A stretch of 64,000 nucleotides of DNA, taken from NCBI GenBank assembly GCA_965208775.1, contig OZ242360.1, forward strand, positions 372,001-436,000, read 5' to 3'. The translations under genes and the position numbers were made by a program. Under the pieces are notes generated by a model. The model was not told the origin of the DNA. It searched no databases and saw nothing but the letters and a program-made list of their open reading frames with translations. Below are positions 43,536 through 51,652 of this stretch, piece after piece (position 1 is the first letter of the stretch; the number at the start of each line of letters is the position of its first letter). The DNA comes from JAPOVO01 sp026708165. GTDB taxonomy: Bacteria; Chloroflexota; UBA11872; VXNJ01.

Positions 43536-44924
43536 GTGGCAATTAAGACCGGTCAATCTCGGGAGATCGAACGGCCCATTGCAGCCAGACGCTCGCGCCG
43601 ACATTTCGTTCAGTCCGTCGTCGGACTCGCGGGCGCAGCGCTCCTAGGCGGCTGCGACCAAAGCGAAACATCCGAGCGCACGATGCAGCCCACGGCCCGG
43701 TCGGTGGCGACCAGCCCGCCGCGCAGAATTGGACTCACTCTCACCGGCTGGCCATTTCGTCAAGACCTGCTTCACATCACGCTCGAAGCTTTTCGCTCAC
43801 AGAATCCGCTTATTGACGTCGAGTTCATGGAGGTGCTCAACGACTACCGGGTCAGACTCGACGAATTACTCGTAGCTTCACCCCCTCCGAACGTCGTCCA
43901 GGTCAGGGAGGGGCAAGCCGGAGCATGGTGGTCGCGGGGACTAATCCGACCGCTTGAAGAAATCCCTGCGTTTTCGGATCTCGCCAGCCGCCTCAAGCCT
44001 GCCGCGCGCGCCGCGATAGGCCCGGGGAACTCAATCGCCGGGTTGCCGTTCTATTCCGACGTGATGGTTCTTGCTTACAACCGGTCGATGATCGACCGCA
44101 TAGGCGGACGTCCTCCAGACACGTGGGAGGAACTTTCGTTCTTCGGCCGCGAGCTTCGCGACAGAGGGATATCGACTAGCCCGTTTTCACTGAACCTCTC
44201 TCCGAAAGTCAACGCCAACCTGCCATGGTGGGCGATGCTCTTCGCCAGCGGCGGCCGCCTGCTCTCGAATGACGGTTCCGCAAGTGGAACGGATTCCGCC
44301 GTCCGCCTCTTGACAATTCTCCGCCGCATGTTCGTGGAGGACCTAGTCATCGACCCCAGCGTCAACGTGACAACGTATTCGGCCATCACATCGGGCGACC
44401 ATGCCTTCGCTTTGGTTGGCACGTACACGGCCCGTCGATTCGCAGACGCGAGAGACAATCTTGGAGGGCCGGATATCGGGTTCGCGACGGTCCCCGGACT
44501 TGACGGCCCGGGGACGGGCACAGTGAGCTGGACGCCCTTCTACGCCATCCCGGCCGGCGCCGGAGAAGTTGAGTCATCCGCGCTGCTTGCGCTTCACCTC
44601 GGGGGCGTCGATGGACGCGGCGAGTTCTTTTCGGCCCGCTTCTGGGCACAGAACGAGGGGCTTCCACCCGCCTATCCGGAGGTGCTTGAGGACTCCAGAG
44701 TCAAGGACACCGTCGGCAGTTGGATCGACCTCGACTTCCTTGATCGCGTCCAGTCGATGGGGAGGCCGCCCGACGGCATCTGGCAACCATGGTTCGAGAC
44801 GTGGGAGCACTGGGCCCAGGACGAAGTCTTGCGGGCGCTATGGGGAAGATCGAACCCGGAAGACGCCGTTCGCGCGATTCTGGAATCAGCGAGCGCCCTT
44901 CGAGCAAAGTTCGGCAGCCAATAG
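43536..44924 (+). CDS. ABC transporter extracellular solute-binding lipoprotein (sugar type)
   Basis: The 462-residue protein starts with a twin-arginine-like signal (RRSRRHFVQSVVGLAGAALL) ending in the lipobox LLGGC, so it should be exported folded and lipid-anchored at C40. The mature part fits family 1 solute-binding proteins: FRSQNPLIDVEFMEVLNDYR, GLPFYSDVMVLAYNRSMIDR and PPDTWEELSFFGREL. It would bind a sugar or oligosaccharide. No permease or ATPase is adjacent; the MalK/UgpC-type ATPase at 62.4 kb is one possible partner. The GTG start lacks a clear ribosome binding site. Confidence 0.88.
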   Translation: MAIKTGQSREIERPIAARRSRRHFVQSVVGLAGAALLGGCDQSETSERTMQPTARSVATSPPRRIGLTLTGWPFRQDLLHITLEAFRSQNPLIDVEFMEVLNDYRVRLDELLVASPPPNVVQVREGQAGAWWSRGLIRPLEEIPAFSDLASRLKPAARAAIGPGNSIAGLPFYSDVMVLAYNRSMIDRIGGRPPDTWEELSFFGRELRDRGISTSPFSLNLSPKVNANLPWWAMLFASGGRLLSNDGSASGTDSAVRLLTILRRMFVEDLVIDPSVNVTTYSAITSGDHAFALVGTYTARRFADARDNLGGPDIGFATVPGLDGPGTGTVSWTPFYAIPAGAGEVESSALLALHLGGVDGRGEFFSARFWAQNEGLPPAYPEVLEDSRVKDTVGSWIDLDFLDRVQSMGRPPDGIWQPWFETWEHWAQDEVLRALWGRSNPEDAVRAILESASALRAKFGSQ

Positions 44925-46283
44925 CAGGTTTTCCGCCCCGTGGTGTCCGGCGGCGCAATCCCGGCAGCTTTTGGTCCTGCACCAGCGCCGATATATGTTC
45001 AGCATCCCTTGCTGGCGCGCCGCCCGGCTCACGCCTTCAAACTCGACGGCTCCGGTCAAGCTCGCCATGTAGCGGGTAAGCCTGTTAGAACTCACCGGAC
45101 CTATTGAGAAATATAGATCCTGCAGAGATGCGATCAACGAATCATCTCCGCGGGACCGCGCCATGCAGACAGCCATCGGCATGGCGACATTCACCACGAT
45201 CTCTCGGGCTCGGCTCGTTCCCAGTAGCGCGGCCGAAGATGTTTGCGTCTGGCGCCCGAAGTCGATTCTCTTGGCCCAATAGTCGCCGCGTGTGACCGGC
45301 GCCAGGAACGGCTTTTCCAGATATTCCGGCGCGCCTCGCTGAATGGCGTCCGCAGCGCTTTTGAGCAGCGCTTCGCTAGGTGAGCGGTGCAGATGGGTGG
45401 AGAATATCCTGCAAGCTGCGGCGATTCGCCGCGTGGGCCAGTTGCCCGGTCGCACGCCATGAAAGCGCCACTCCTCTGGGTCTAGGGACGGGAAGGACAA
45501 GGTCTCCCAGATCCCAGCAAGGCGCTTGCTTTGCTCATCATCGCAATATGGTCCATCGTCTCCTGCTCGTTGCACGGGCAAGAGACCGGCCGTCCCGAAC
45601 ATCACCGACTCAGCAACCAGCAATTGCTCCGTCCCTGGACCGGCGAACGACTTGAGAGTCTCCCAGGTCAACAGCTTTGCAAGAGCGCGGAACGGCTCGC
45701 GATTTTGCGAAAAACCAAGCGCGTCCAGTACGCGACCGTAAAAAACCTGGTCCTCCGACGCGACTTCGACGTCCGCCTCGCAGGCATAAGACTTTTCGAG
45801 GACCCTTTGCCAGCCCTGCAAGGCCAGCATAGTCACCACGGGTTTCCGTCCCGCAGACCTGAAATTATTGACGCAAGGCCAGTCGCCGACGGTTACGCGA
45901 TCGCTTCGCGCCGGCAGGTCGCGAATCGATATCTTGGAATCTAGCGCGATCGTGGGGGGACCTTTGAACTCAGGCCCCGGTTGGCTCCAGACTACGTGCA
46001 ATATCACACGCGAATATGCGCTGTCGCCGTCGTGGCCGTGACGAAACCAATCGTTCGGGTCCACGTGGACCTCAAGGTCTCCAACTAACGCCGGTCCGCC
46101 GTCAAAGCTGATAATGGCGTCCTCGATGTCCGGACCGGGGCCGGGCGACCGCCGTCCGCCGTAGACGACTTGAACCGGCCTACCCAGATGGTCCGTCAGA
46201 TTGGTGAGCGAGTGAGAGTTTTCCAGCCAGTAAGACTCGACCCGCGCCTCGAGCTGTGTCGGATTACGTTCCCGCCTGTTCAT
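44886..46283 (-). CDS. DUF2851 family protein
   Basis: The 465-residue product matches the DUF2851 family: PGPGPDIEDAIISFDG, the histidine-rich GDLEVHVDPNDWFRHGHDGD, and SRVILHVVWSQP. The family is uncharacterised; the clustered His/Asp/Glu residues suggest a metal-dependent enzyme, and the spacing recalls nuclease folds, which is inference. The 3' end has a cysteine cluster (CRTKSCRDC, then CAAGHHG). It overlaps the 3' end of the convergent solute-binding gene by 39 nt. Confidence 0.82.
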   Translation of the reverse strand: MNRRERNPTQLEARVESYWLENSHSLTNLTDHLGRPVQVVYGGRRSPGPGPDIEDAIISFDGGPALVGDLEVHVDPNDWFRHGHDGDSAYSRVILHVVWSQPGPEFKGPPTIALDSKISIRDLPARSDRVTVGDWPCVNNFRSAGRKPVVTMLALQGWQRVLEKSYACEADVEVASEDQVFYGRVLDALGFSQNREPFRALAKLLTWETLKSFAGPGTEQLLVAESVMFGTAGLLPVQRAGDDGPYCDDEQSKRLAGIWETLSFPSLDPEEWRFHGVRPGNWPTRRIAAACRIFSTHLHRSPSEALLKSAADAIQRGAPEYLEKPFLAPVTRGDYWAKRIDFGRQTQTSSAALLGTSRAREIVVNVAMPMAVCMARSRGDDSLIASLQDLYFSIGPVSSNRLTRYMASLTGAVEFEGVSRAARQQGMLNIYRRWCRTKSCRDCAAGHHGAENLLLAAELCSKGAR

Positions 46284-46477
46284 TCACCAATCGTAGACGG
46301 GTACGAAGCCGGGCGATTGCCAAAGGACGACCGTGCCGGCGTCTCCATGGTCGGCCGGTGCGCGCAAACGGGCGCTGCCTAATCTCCGGTATGGCAAAGC
46401 GCAGGTTTCGCAGACGGTTTTGTTGGAGAGCCGTAGAATCTGGTCGTGACTATTCGCATCGTGGTTGATGATCCAAC

Positions 46478-47176
46478 ATGACCGGTGAGGCCGCCGTTCA
46501 GGCAAAGCTGGAACGGGTCTATGCCTGGCTGGTCAGAGAATATGGCACGCCGGTCAACGAACGCCGCCGAGGACCGCTCGAAGAGTTGATCGGCGCGATT
46601 CTCTCCCAGCACACGTCGGGTATTAACAGTCGTAGAGCCTTCGAGTCTCTTCGGGCAACATTCCCGTCCTGGAGCGACGTCGCCGAGGCCTCCGAGGAGG
46701 AAATAGCCGACGCAATCAGGTCCGGCGGTCTGGCAAACCAGAAGGCGCCGCGAATCAAGAATATATTGACCGAGGTGTTGGGTGAATCAGGCGAGGAAGA
46801 CCTCGGATGGCTGGCCGGCGCCGATATCGACGCGGCGCGAGACTACTTGGTCTCGCTCCCGGGTGTTGGCATCAAAACCGCGGCATGCGTCCTACTGTTT
46901 TCGCTGGGACGCCGGGCCTTTCCAGTGGACACTCACGTTCAGCGCCTGGCTAGGCGGCTGGCTTTGGTTCCCGACTCGTGGTCGCCCATCAGGACGCAGC
47001 AGTATTTGGAGTCGGTCGTGTCGAAGGCGCGCATGTATCCGTTTCATATAAACCTGATCCGCCACGGCCGGACGGTTTGCCGAGCGAGGCGTCCCAGATG
47101 CGGGCGGTGCGGGTTGCGGTCCGTTTGCGTCCATTACGCCACTGAGATGGCCCCCGCGGAAGACACTTCGGCCTAA
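46478..47176 (+). CDS. nth: Endonuclease III (DNA glycosylase/AP lyase)
   Basis: Nth removes oxidised pyrimidines and cuts the abasic site. The helix-hairpin-helix LPGVGIKTAACVLLF carries the catalytic lysine, and the aspartate follows in FPVDTHVQRLARRL. The C-terminal C-x6-C-x2-C-x5-C set for the [4Fe-4S] cluster is complete (from CRARRPRCGRCGLRSVC). At 232 residues it is slightly longer than E. coli Nth. fmdB overlaps its stop by one base, so the two are probably cotranscribed. Confidence 0.93.
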   Translation: MTGEAAVQAKLERVYAWLVREYGTPVNERRRGPLEELIGAILSQHTSGINSRRAFESLRATFPSWSDVAEASEEEIADAIRSGGLANQKAPRIKNILTEVLGESGEEDLGWLAGADIDAARDYLVSLPGVGIKTAACVLLFSLGRRAFPVDTHVQRLARRLALVPDSWSPIRTQQYLESVVSKARMYPFHINLIRHGRTVCRARRPRCGRCGLRSVCVHYATEMAPAEDTSA

Positions 47177-47559
47177 TGCCGACATACGACTACCAATGCC
47201 GTAGTTGCGGGAAACGGACTTCCAGGCTATTCCGATCGTTCGCAGCGGTTCACGATTTTCCGTGCCCGGGCTGCGGCGAGTTTGAGTTGGAGCGCAAGAT
47301 TTCCAAGGTGGCCGTGATTCGCGGATCAGCCCGGTCGAGGGACGACGGATTCGACAGCGGGTTAGAGTCCGGCCTTGAGCAGGAAGATCCACGGGCCGTC
47401 GCCCGGATGGCGCGCAGCATGGCGCAGGAAATGGGCGAGGAAATGCCTCCCGGCTATGACGAGCTACTGGGTCGGATGGAAGCCGGGGAAACACCGGACG
47501 AAGAAGAATTCGCGGCTCTGGACGACGCGGAGTCCGACGATTTCAGGGACTCCGTTTAG
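47176..47559 (+). CDS. FmdB-type zinc ribbon protein
   Basis: The 127-residue protein begins with the FmdB zinc ribbon (MPTYDYQCRSCGKRTSRLF ... CPGCG), which binds one zinc with four cysteines. The rest is an acidic, methionine- and glutamate-rich helical tail of unknown function. Its ATG overlaps the nth stop (TAATG). Members are linked to regulation and to formamidase genes but have no settled role. Confidence 0.88.
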   Translation: MPTYDYQCRSCGKRTSRLFRSFAAVHDFPCPGCGEFELERKISKVAVIRGSARSRDDGFDSGLESGLEQEDPRAVARMARSMAQEMGEEMPPGYDELLGRMEAGETPDEEEFAALDDAESDDFRDSV

Positions 47560-47577
47560 TGCGGATGGCTGCCTAAC

Positions 47578-48417
47578 ATGGCCGACGGTAAAGGTCTGCC
47601 GTTCGATCTCCTGGCGTTGGACGTCGACGGGACGATTTGCGACTACTCGTCACGCATCGGCGACAGGACGAAGCGAGCCATCCAAACTGTCGAAGCACGG
47701 GGAGCGACCATCGTCATCGCCACGGGCCGGCGGTGGCCGACTGCGATCCGGGTTATCGAGCCGCTCGAAGTCTGCCGATACTTGATTCAAAGCAACGGCG
47801 CGGTAGTTAGACGGATTGCAGACAAGGCTGTTCTCAACAGCCGGTTCATCCCCCATGAAACCGCGACCGAATTGTTCGCCCTCTTTCGCGCCAATGGTGT
47901 GATCGGCGTGTGGTACGACACTCCTGGCCGCAGCCATAAGCTGTTTGTCGACGGTGAAACCTCGGCGAACCGCCAGCTACAGCTTTATTCGTCCTCGAAT
48001 CCGCCTGCATTCGTCCGGCTCGATGGCTTTACGCATCTGGCGGACGCCATGCATCTTGTCGTGTTTGGCGAAGAGTCCGCGCTTCATTCCGTATTAGCCG
48101 AGCTGGAAGCCACCCACTCGGACACGGTCCGGGCAATCCAATGGCAGAGCCCCAGGCTGGAAGGGCTTGTGCTGGAGGTGCTGGCAAAGGACGCGTCGAA
48201 GGGATGGGGGCTCTCCTGGCTGGCAGGTCAACTCGGAATAGACCGCCACCGTGTCGTCGCCATTGGAGACGACGTGAACGACATTGAAATGTTGCGATGG
48301 GCGGGAACCGGAATCGCCATGGGCAATGCAACCGGTCCGGCCAAAGCGGCGGCGGACTTAGTAATCGGCCATGTAGACGAAGGCGGGCTTGCCGAGTACC
48401 TGGAGTCCGTCTTGTGA
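47578..48417 (+). CDS. HAD-superfamily phosphatase, Cof/YidA type
   Basis: The 279-residue protein has the HAD motifs: LLALDVDGTICDYS (nucleophile and acid aspartates, residues about 11-24), TIVIATGRRWPTA (motif II), the lysine in VLAKDASKGWGLSWLA and VAIGDDVNDIEMLRWAGTGI (motif IV). The C2B cap places it with Cof-type sugar phosphate and FMN phosphatases. It starts 18 nt after fmdB and is likely in the same operon as nth and fmdB. Confidence 0.92.
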   Translation: MADGKGLPFDLLALDVDGTICDYSSRIGDRTKRAIQTVEARGATIVIATGRRWPTAIRVIEPLEVCRYLIQSNGAVVRRIADKAVLNSRFIPHETATELFALFRANGVIGVWYDTPGRSHKLFVDGETSANRQLQLYSSSNPPAFVRLDGFTHLADAMHLVVFGEESALHSVLAELEATHSDTVRAIQWQSPRLEGLVLEVLAKDASKGWGLSWLAGQLGIDRHRVVAIGDDVNDIEMLRWAGTGIAMGNATGPAKAAADLVIGHVDEGGLAEYLESVL

Positions 48418-48477
48418 ACGGAAGGGCCTAACTAGACCGAGGTCCCGCTGAACCAAACTGGCTTCGAGCAGGTCGCA

Positions 48478-48933
48478 TCACGGAATTGCGGCGAGCGCCT
48501 CCTTCGGATCACGCACGAGATTTTCGCTATTGAATGTCTGGTAAATGATCTTACCTTCGGGATCGACCACCACAGTCAGACGGTCGTCCGTACCGACATC
48601 GGCATTCCAGCAGCCGTACAACTCGCCTGCCGCGTGGTTGGGAAAGTCGCTGAGAAGATGAAAGTGGGAGGGCAGATTCAATTGCTCAGCGAACACCTTG
48701 TGCGCAAACCAACTGTCGACGCTGATTCCGATGAGGCTCGCGCCCTTGGATTCCAATTCGCTCGCGTGGTCACGCCACGCACTCAACTCGTCCCGTCAGA
48801 CGGGAGAGAAATCGAGTCTGTAGAAAACGACCACGGCGTGCGCGCCGCGAAAGTCGCTCAGGCTGACCTCATGACCGTCAACGTCCTTCAACTCGAAATC
48901 AGGCGCTGTCTGACCAACGTTTACCGGTTCCAA
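48478..48933 (-). CDS. Peroxiredoxin with in-frame TGA at the peroxidatic site (candidate selenoprotein)
   Basis: The minus-strand frame from TTG 48933, 5 nt after a perfect AAGGAGG, to TGA 48478 encodes 151 residues of an AhpE/Bcp-type peroxiredoxin. It runs VGQTAPDFELKDVDG, then VVVFYRLDFSPV, then TGA as codon 46 (48798-48796), then RDELSAWRDHASELESKG. The TGA falls exactly on the peroxidatic cysteine of the PxxxTxxC motif (here R39, S43, position 46). The resolving-region arginine in DDRLTVVVDPEGKI is kept. Everything else is intact, so selenocysteine is more likely than decay. A hairpin follows 15 nt after the TGA. A plain annotation would show only the 102-residue 3' part. Without selenium genes in the genome it would be a pseudogene. 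Confidence 0.8.
48764..48780 (-). promoter_or_regulatory. SECIS-like hairpin downstream of the in-frame TGA
   Basis: On the minus strand GCGTGG-CGTGA-CCACGC forms a perfect 6-bp stem with a 5-nt loop containing GU, beginning 15 nt after the TGA. In bacteria the SECIS lies inside the coding region directly after UGA, with its apical loop about 16-37 nt downstream and a GU in the loop; this fits. The call depends on the selenoprotein reading. Confidence 0.5.
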
Positions 48934-49107
48934 AGCCGCCTCCTTGCCGATTTGGCGGACCGGTCGAACCGACCCGGCTCGCCCGACCGCGCACTCTGAA
49001 CACTTGTGAGATTTTAGGCGATGCGAAGAAAGGTCCGCCTACACGCCCGATTCGTGGAAGCAGGTGATCCAGCAACGGTTACTCGCGTGCCTGCCGCTTA
49101 CAATATG

Positions 49108-49134
49108 GAGGTTGCCCCTGTAACGTCGGCGTAG
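49108..49134 (+). repeat. Partial duplicate of the tRNA-Thr upstream region and 5' end
   Basis: This 27-nt stretch (GAGGTTGCCCCTGTAA then CGTCGGCGTAG) matches 49167-49194 in all but about three positions. The second copy contains the first 10 nt of the tRNA-Thr gene. The first copy breaks off after GTAG, so it is a truncated tRNA 5' end about 59 nt upstream of the real one. Confidence 0.6.
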
Positions 49135-49184
49135 TGATCAGATCCGTCGCTACGCTCGGACCGACAGAGGTTGCCTCCTGTAAT

Positions 49185-49256
49185 GCCGGCGTAGCTCAAT
49201 GGTAGAGCGGGGCTTTCGTAAAGCTCAGGTTGAGGGTTCGACTCCCCCCGCCGGCT
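49185..49256 (+). tRNA. tRNA-Thr(CGT)
   Basis: Acceptor GCCGGCG pairs perfectly with CGCCGGC; D arm GCTC/GAGC; anticodon stem GGGCT/AGCTC with loop TTCGTAA gives anticodon CGT. The T arm is GAGGG-TTCGACT-CCCCC with one A-C mismatch in the stem. The discriminator is T and no CCA is encoded. The mismatch is odd but the rest of the fold is sound. Confidence 0.9.
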
Positions 49257-49283
49257 CCGACGCGGCCTCCTGAAGCGCTGCCC

Positions 49284-50228
49284 TTACCTCAGCTTCCAGA
49301 TGGCAGTCATCAAACCGCCGTCCGATCTGATGGAAAGGCAGTCGAGCCACCGCACCAACTGGACCACCGACCAAGCGAACGGGACGTAGCCCAGGTATCC
49401 CGCCGCGGGCATCTCGAAAATCTTCCAAAAGCCGAGGTACGGAATCCGGTATTCCCACTTGGGCATCGACCAGTAATTCCAGAACTCCCAAAGGAAGCCG
49501 CAGACAAGCCCTCCCGCCGCTATAACCAACACATCAGTCCACCGCCCTGACGCGAAGTCGCGAACGAGGCTCCGGCCGCCCGCCGAGGTGACGAGCCCGT
49601 CGAAGACCAACGCCGGCGCGACCCATACCAGCGGAAAGAGTTGCGTCGGAAACAAAACCACGGCGACTTGAAGCACGACCCCGGCAGCGATGAGAGACAC
49701 CGCCAAGCGGCGATTGCGGGAGCGCCGCAGCCCGCGCGGCACTTGCTGGGGACAACCTCGCCTGATCATGGAACTGGCGGCGCATATCGCCGGGACCACC
49801 GTGGAAAACGCCAGGGAGGTCAATAAGCCGTATTGCACCGGGCCGTAGTCGAAGCTCAAGACGTAGTGCCAGTTCTGGACCCTTTCATTGATCAACTCAA
49901 ACCACCACCACAGAGGAACTGACAGCAACGCAAGCTGTAGATGTATCCGGAAACCCGGATAGTCCGTTTTTCCAAGCGTCCAGGCGAGCAGGCTAGCGCC
50001 CGTCCAGAGCGACCAGAACGCGAAGGCGTTGAAGTAAGTGTCCACGCCCCACATGATCGACCAGCCGGCCGCCATCAAAACCAGCCCCAGGGACAAGCGA
50101 AGGGGCGAGCGGTTTCTCAAGGATCGCCAAGTGGTCGAGGGGGCCGGTTCGCCCTTTATGCTCACAGTCGCTCGCACAAACCCGCGGTACAGAACTTCCG
50201 ACTGGTGGAAGCGTAACGCAGCCGGCAC
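49284..50228 (-). CDS. Uncharacterised multi-pass membrane protein
   Basis: I do not recognise a named family. The 314-residue protein has about 7-8 hydrophobic segments spread through its length, after an N-terminal basic tail of about 40 residues. Aromatic-rich motifs stand out: WWWFELINERVQNWHY in the middle and GFLWEFWNYWSMPKWEYRIP near the C-terminus, followed by FEMPAAGYLGYVPFAW. The paired WxFE/WEFWN motifs are likely functional, perhaps a substrate pocket in the membrane. It ends 27 nt from the tRNA-Thr gene on the other strand. Confidence 0.6.
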   Translation of the reverse strand: MPAALRFHQSEVLYRGFVRATVSIKGEPAPSTTWRSLRNRSPLRLSLGLVLMAAGWSIMWGVDTYFNAFAFWSLWTGASLLAWTLGKTDYPGFRIHLQLALLSVPLWWWFELINERVQNWHYVLSFDYGPVQYGLLTSLAFSTVVPAICAASSMIRRGCPQQVPRGLRRSRNRRLAVSLIAAGVVLQVAVVLFPTQLFPLVWVAPALVFDGLVTSAGGRSLVRDFASGRWTDVLVIAAGGLVCGFLWEFWNYWSMPKWEYRIPYLGFWKIFEMPAAGYLGYVPFAWSVVQLVRWLDCLSIRSDGGLMTAIWKLR

Positions 50229-50402
50229 TCAAAGCGCGCCGGCGCGTGCGACCGAGCACGGCAGTGAAGTCCATTTCGAGCGTTCGTCCAGCTTTTCGCT
50301 TCCGGGTCTGCTTCTCATCAAGCAGCCGAGGCTCTTGTAAAATCGCTTCGTCCGTCGACCGAACCCGCCTAAGCGGGCCGCAGCTAGTGGAGAGATACCG
50401 TC

Positions 50403-51209
50403 TTGTCAGACAACCCGAAAAAGCTGGACTGGGCGCTCGTCCTGGGGGCCTCAAGCGGGTTTGGCGCCGCGGCTTGCAGAGCGTTCGCGGCGGACGGTCT
50501 CAACATTTTCGGCGTTCATCTTGACCGGCGGGCAACCCTTCCCCTAGTCGACAAGGTGGTGAGCGACATCGAGTCGCTCGGGCGCACGGCCCGGTTCTTC
50601 AATTCCAATGCGGCCCAAGACGACGCTCGCGAGTCGGTGCTCGACGCGATCATGGAGGAGCTGGGAGAAGAGTCGCAGGGGCGTATCCGGGCCGTTCTGC
50701 ATTCGCTGGCATTCGGAAACTTGCTGCCATATACGGCCGATGGGGATTCCCGGACCATTTCGCGGGCCGGGATGGAAATGACCTTCGACGTGATGGCCCA
50801 CAGTCTTGTGTACTGGACTAGAGGCCTTGTCGAGCGTGGCACCCTGGCGGAAGGCGGGCGAGTCTTCGCGATGACCAGCGAGGGTTCGACCAAAATCTGG
50901 GCTCACTATGGGGCCGTGTCGGCGGTGAAAGCGACGCTTGACGCGCACGTCCGGCGCCTTGCGTACGAACTGGCTCCGAAGGGGATAACCGTAAACGCCA
51001 TCCGCGCCGGTGTCACCGATACGCCGGCGGCCCGGGTAATCGGCGGCAGCGACGAACTGCTCGCCCGAGCGAGCAGAGCAAATCCCAGCGGCAGGCTGAC
51101 CACACCGGAAGACGTGGCCAACGCAATGGTCGCGCTGTGCGACGACCGCACCTACTGGATAACTGGAAACGTGATCGGAGTCGACGGCGGCGAGATCCTG
51201 ACGAGCTGA
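50403..51209 (+). CDS. Enoyl-ACP reductase, FabI/FabL type (SDR fold)
   Basis: The 268-residue protein has the SDR nucleotide motif (VLGASSGFGAAAC) and the closing VIGVDGGEILTS. The catalytic pair is in HYGAVSAVKA, with six residues between Tyr and Lys, the FabI/FabL spacing instead of the YxxxK of ordinary SDRs. HSLAFGN also matches FabI-like enzymes. It would reduce enoyl-ACP in the last step of fatty-acid elongation, complementing fabF, fabH and fabZ elsewhere in the window. The start is TTG at 50403 behind GGAGAG. Confidence 0.82.
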   Translation: MSDNPKKLDWALVLGASSGFGAAACRAFAADGLNIFGVHLDRRATLPLVDKVVSDIESLGRTARFFNSNAAQDDARESVLDAIMEELGEESQGRIRAVLHSLAFGNLLPYTADGDSRTISRAGMEMTFDVMAHSLVYWTRGLVERGTLAEGGRVFAMTSEGSTKIWAHYGAVSAVKATLDAHVRRLAYELAPKGITVNAIRAGVTDTPAARVIGGSDELLARASRANPSGRLTTPEDVANAMVALCDDRTYWITGNVIGVDGGEILTS

Positions 51210-51223
51210 TCGCGGCGGTCATC

Positions 51224-51652
51224 GTGGCAGGCTATTCAGGAACGCCGCTTCCCAAGAAACTGGGGATCAAGCCGTCGTGCCGTCTAGCGCTTGCCTATCC
51301 GCTCGACGACATAGATGAAATCCTGGGCGAACTTCCGGACGGGGTGGAGATGTGCTCCACAAATAGCGACTCGCTCGACATCATAGTTTTCTTCACGAAA
51401 CAGAGGATGCTACTGGAAGACCACTTCGGCACACTGGCGGGGCGGCTCCAGCCGGCCGGATCGCTCTGGATAGCCTGGCCGAAGCGCAGTTCCCGGGTGG
51501 AGACGGACCTCACCGAAAACGTGGTCAGGGAGGTGGGGCTGGGTGAAGGCCTGGTGGACACGAAGGTTTGCGCCATCTCAAATATATGGTCCGGCCTTCG
51601 ATTCGTTTACCGTCTGGCCGACCGACCGGCGCTCAAGGGCAGGCGCAGCTGA
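51224..51652 (+). CDS. DUF3052 family protein
   Basis: From GTG 51224 the product is about 142 residues and begins AGYSGTPLPKKLGIKPSCRL, the typical DUF3052 start. The family has a small alpha/beta fold of unknown function. It follows the enoyl reductase by 15 nt and is probably in its operon. The open frame extends upstream inside the reductase gene, but those residues are arginine-rich and unlike the family. Its 3' end overlaps the convergent radical SAM gene by 46 nt. Confidence 0.82.
   Translation: MAGYSGTPLPKKLGIKPSCRLALAYPLDDIDEILGELPDGVEMCSTNSDSLDIIVFFTKQRMLLEDHFGTLAGRLQPAGSLWIAWPKRSSRVETDLTENVVREVGLGEGLVDTKVCAISNIWSGLRFVYRLADRPALKGRRS

Noticed and set aside
48478..48786. A stand-alone 102-residue peroxiredoxin-like gene
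   Set aside because: It lacks the N-terminal strand and active site, which are present in frame just upstream beyond the TGA; it is the 3' part of the candidate selenoprotein.
48478..48933. Ordinary pseudogene explanation for the peroxiredoxin
   Set aside because: Not excluded, but less likely: strong ribosome binding site, no other lesion, stop exactly at the catalytic residue and a hairpin at the right distance.
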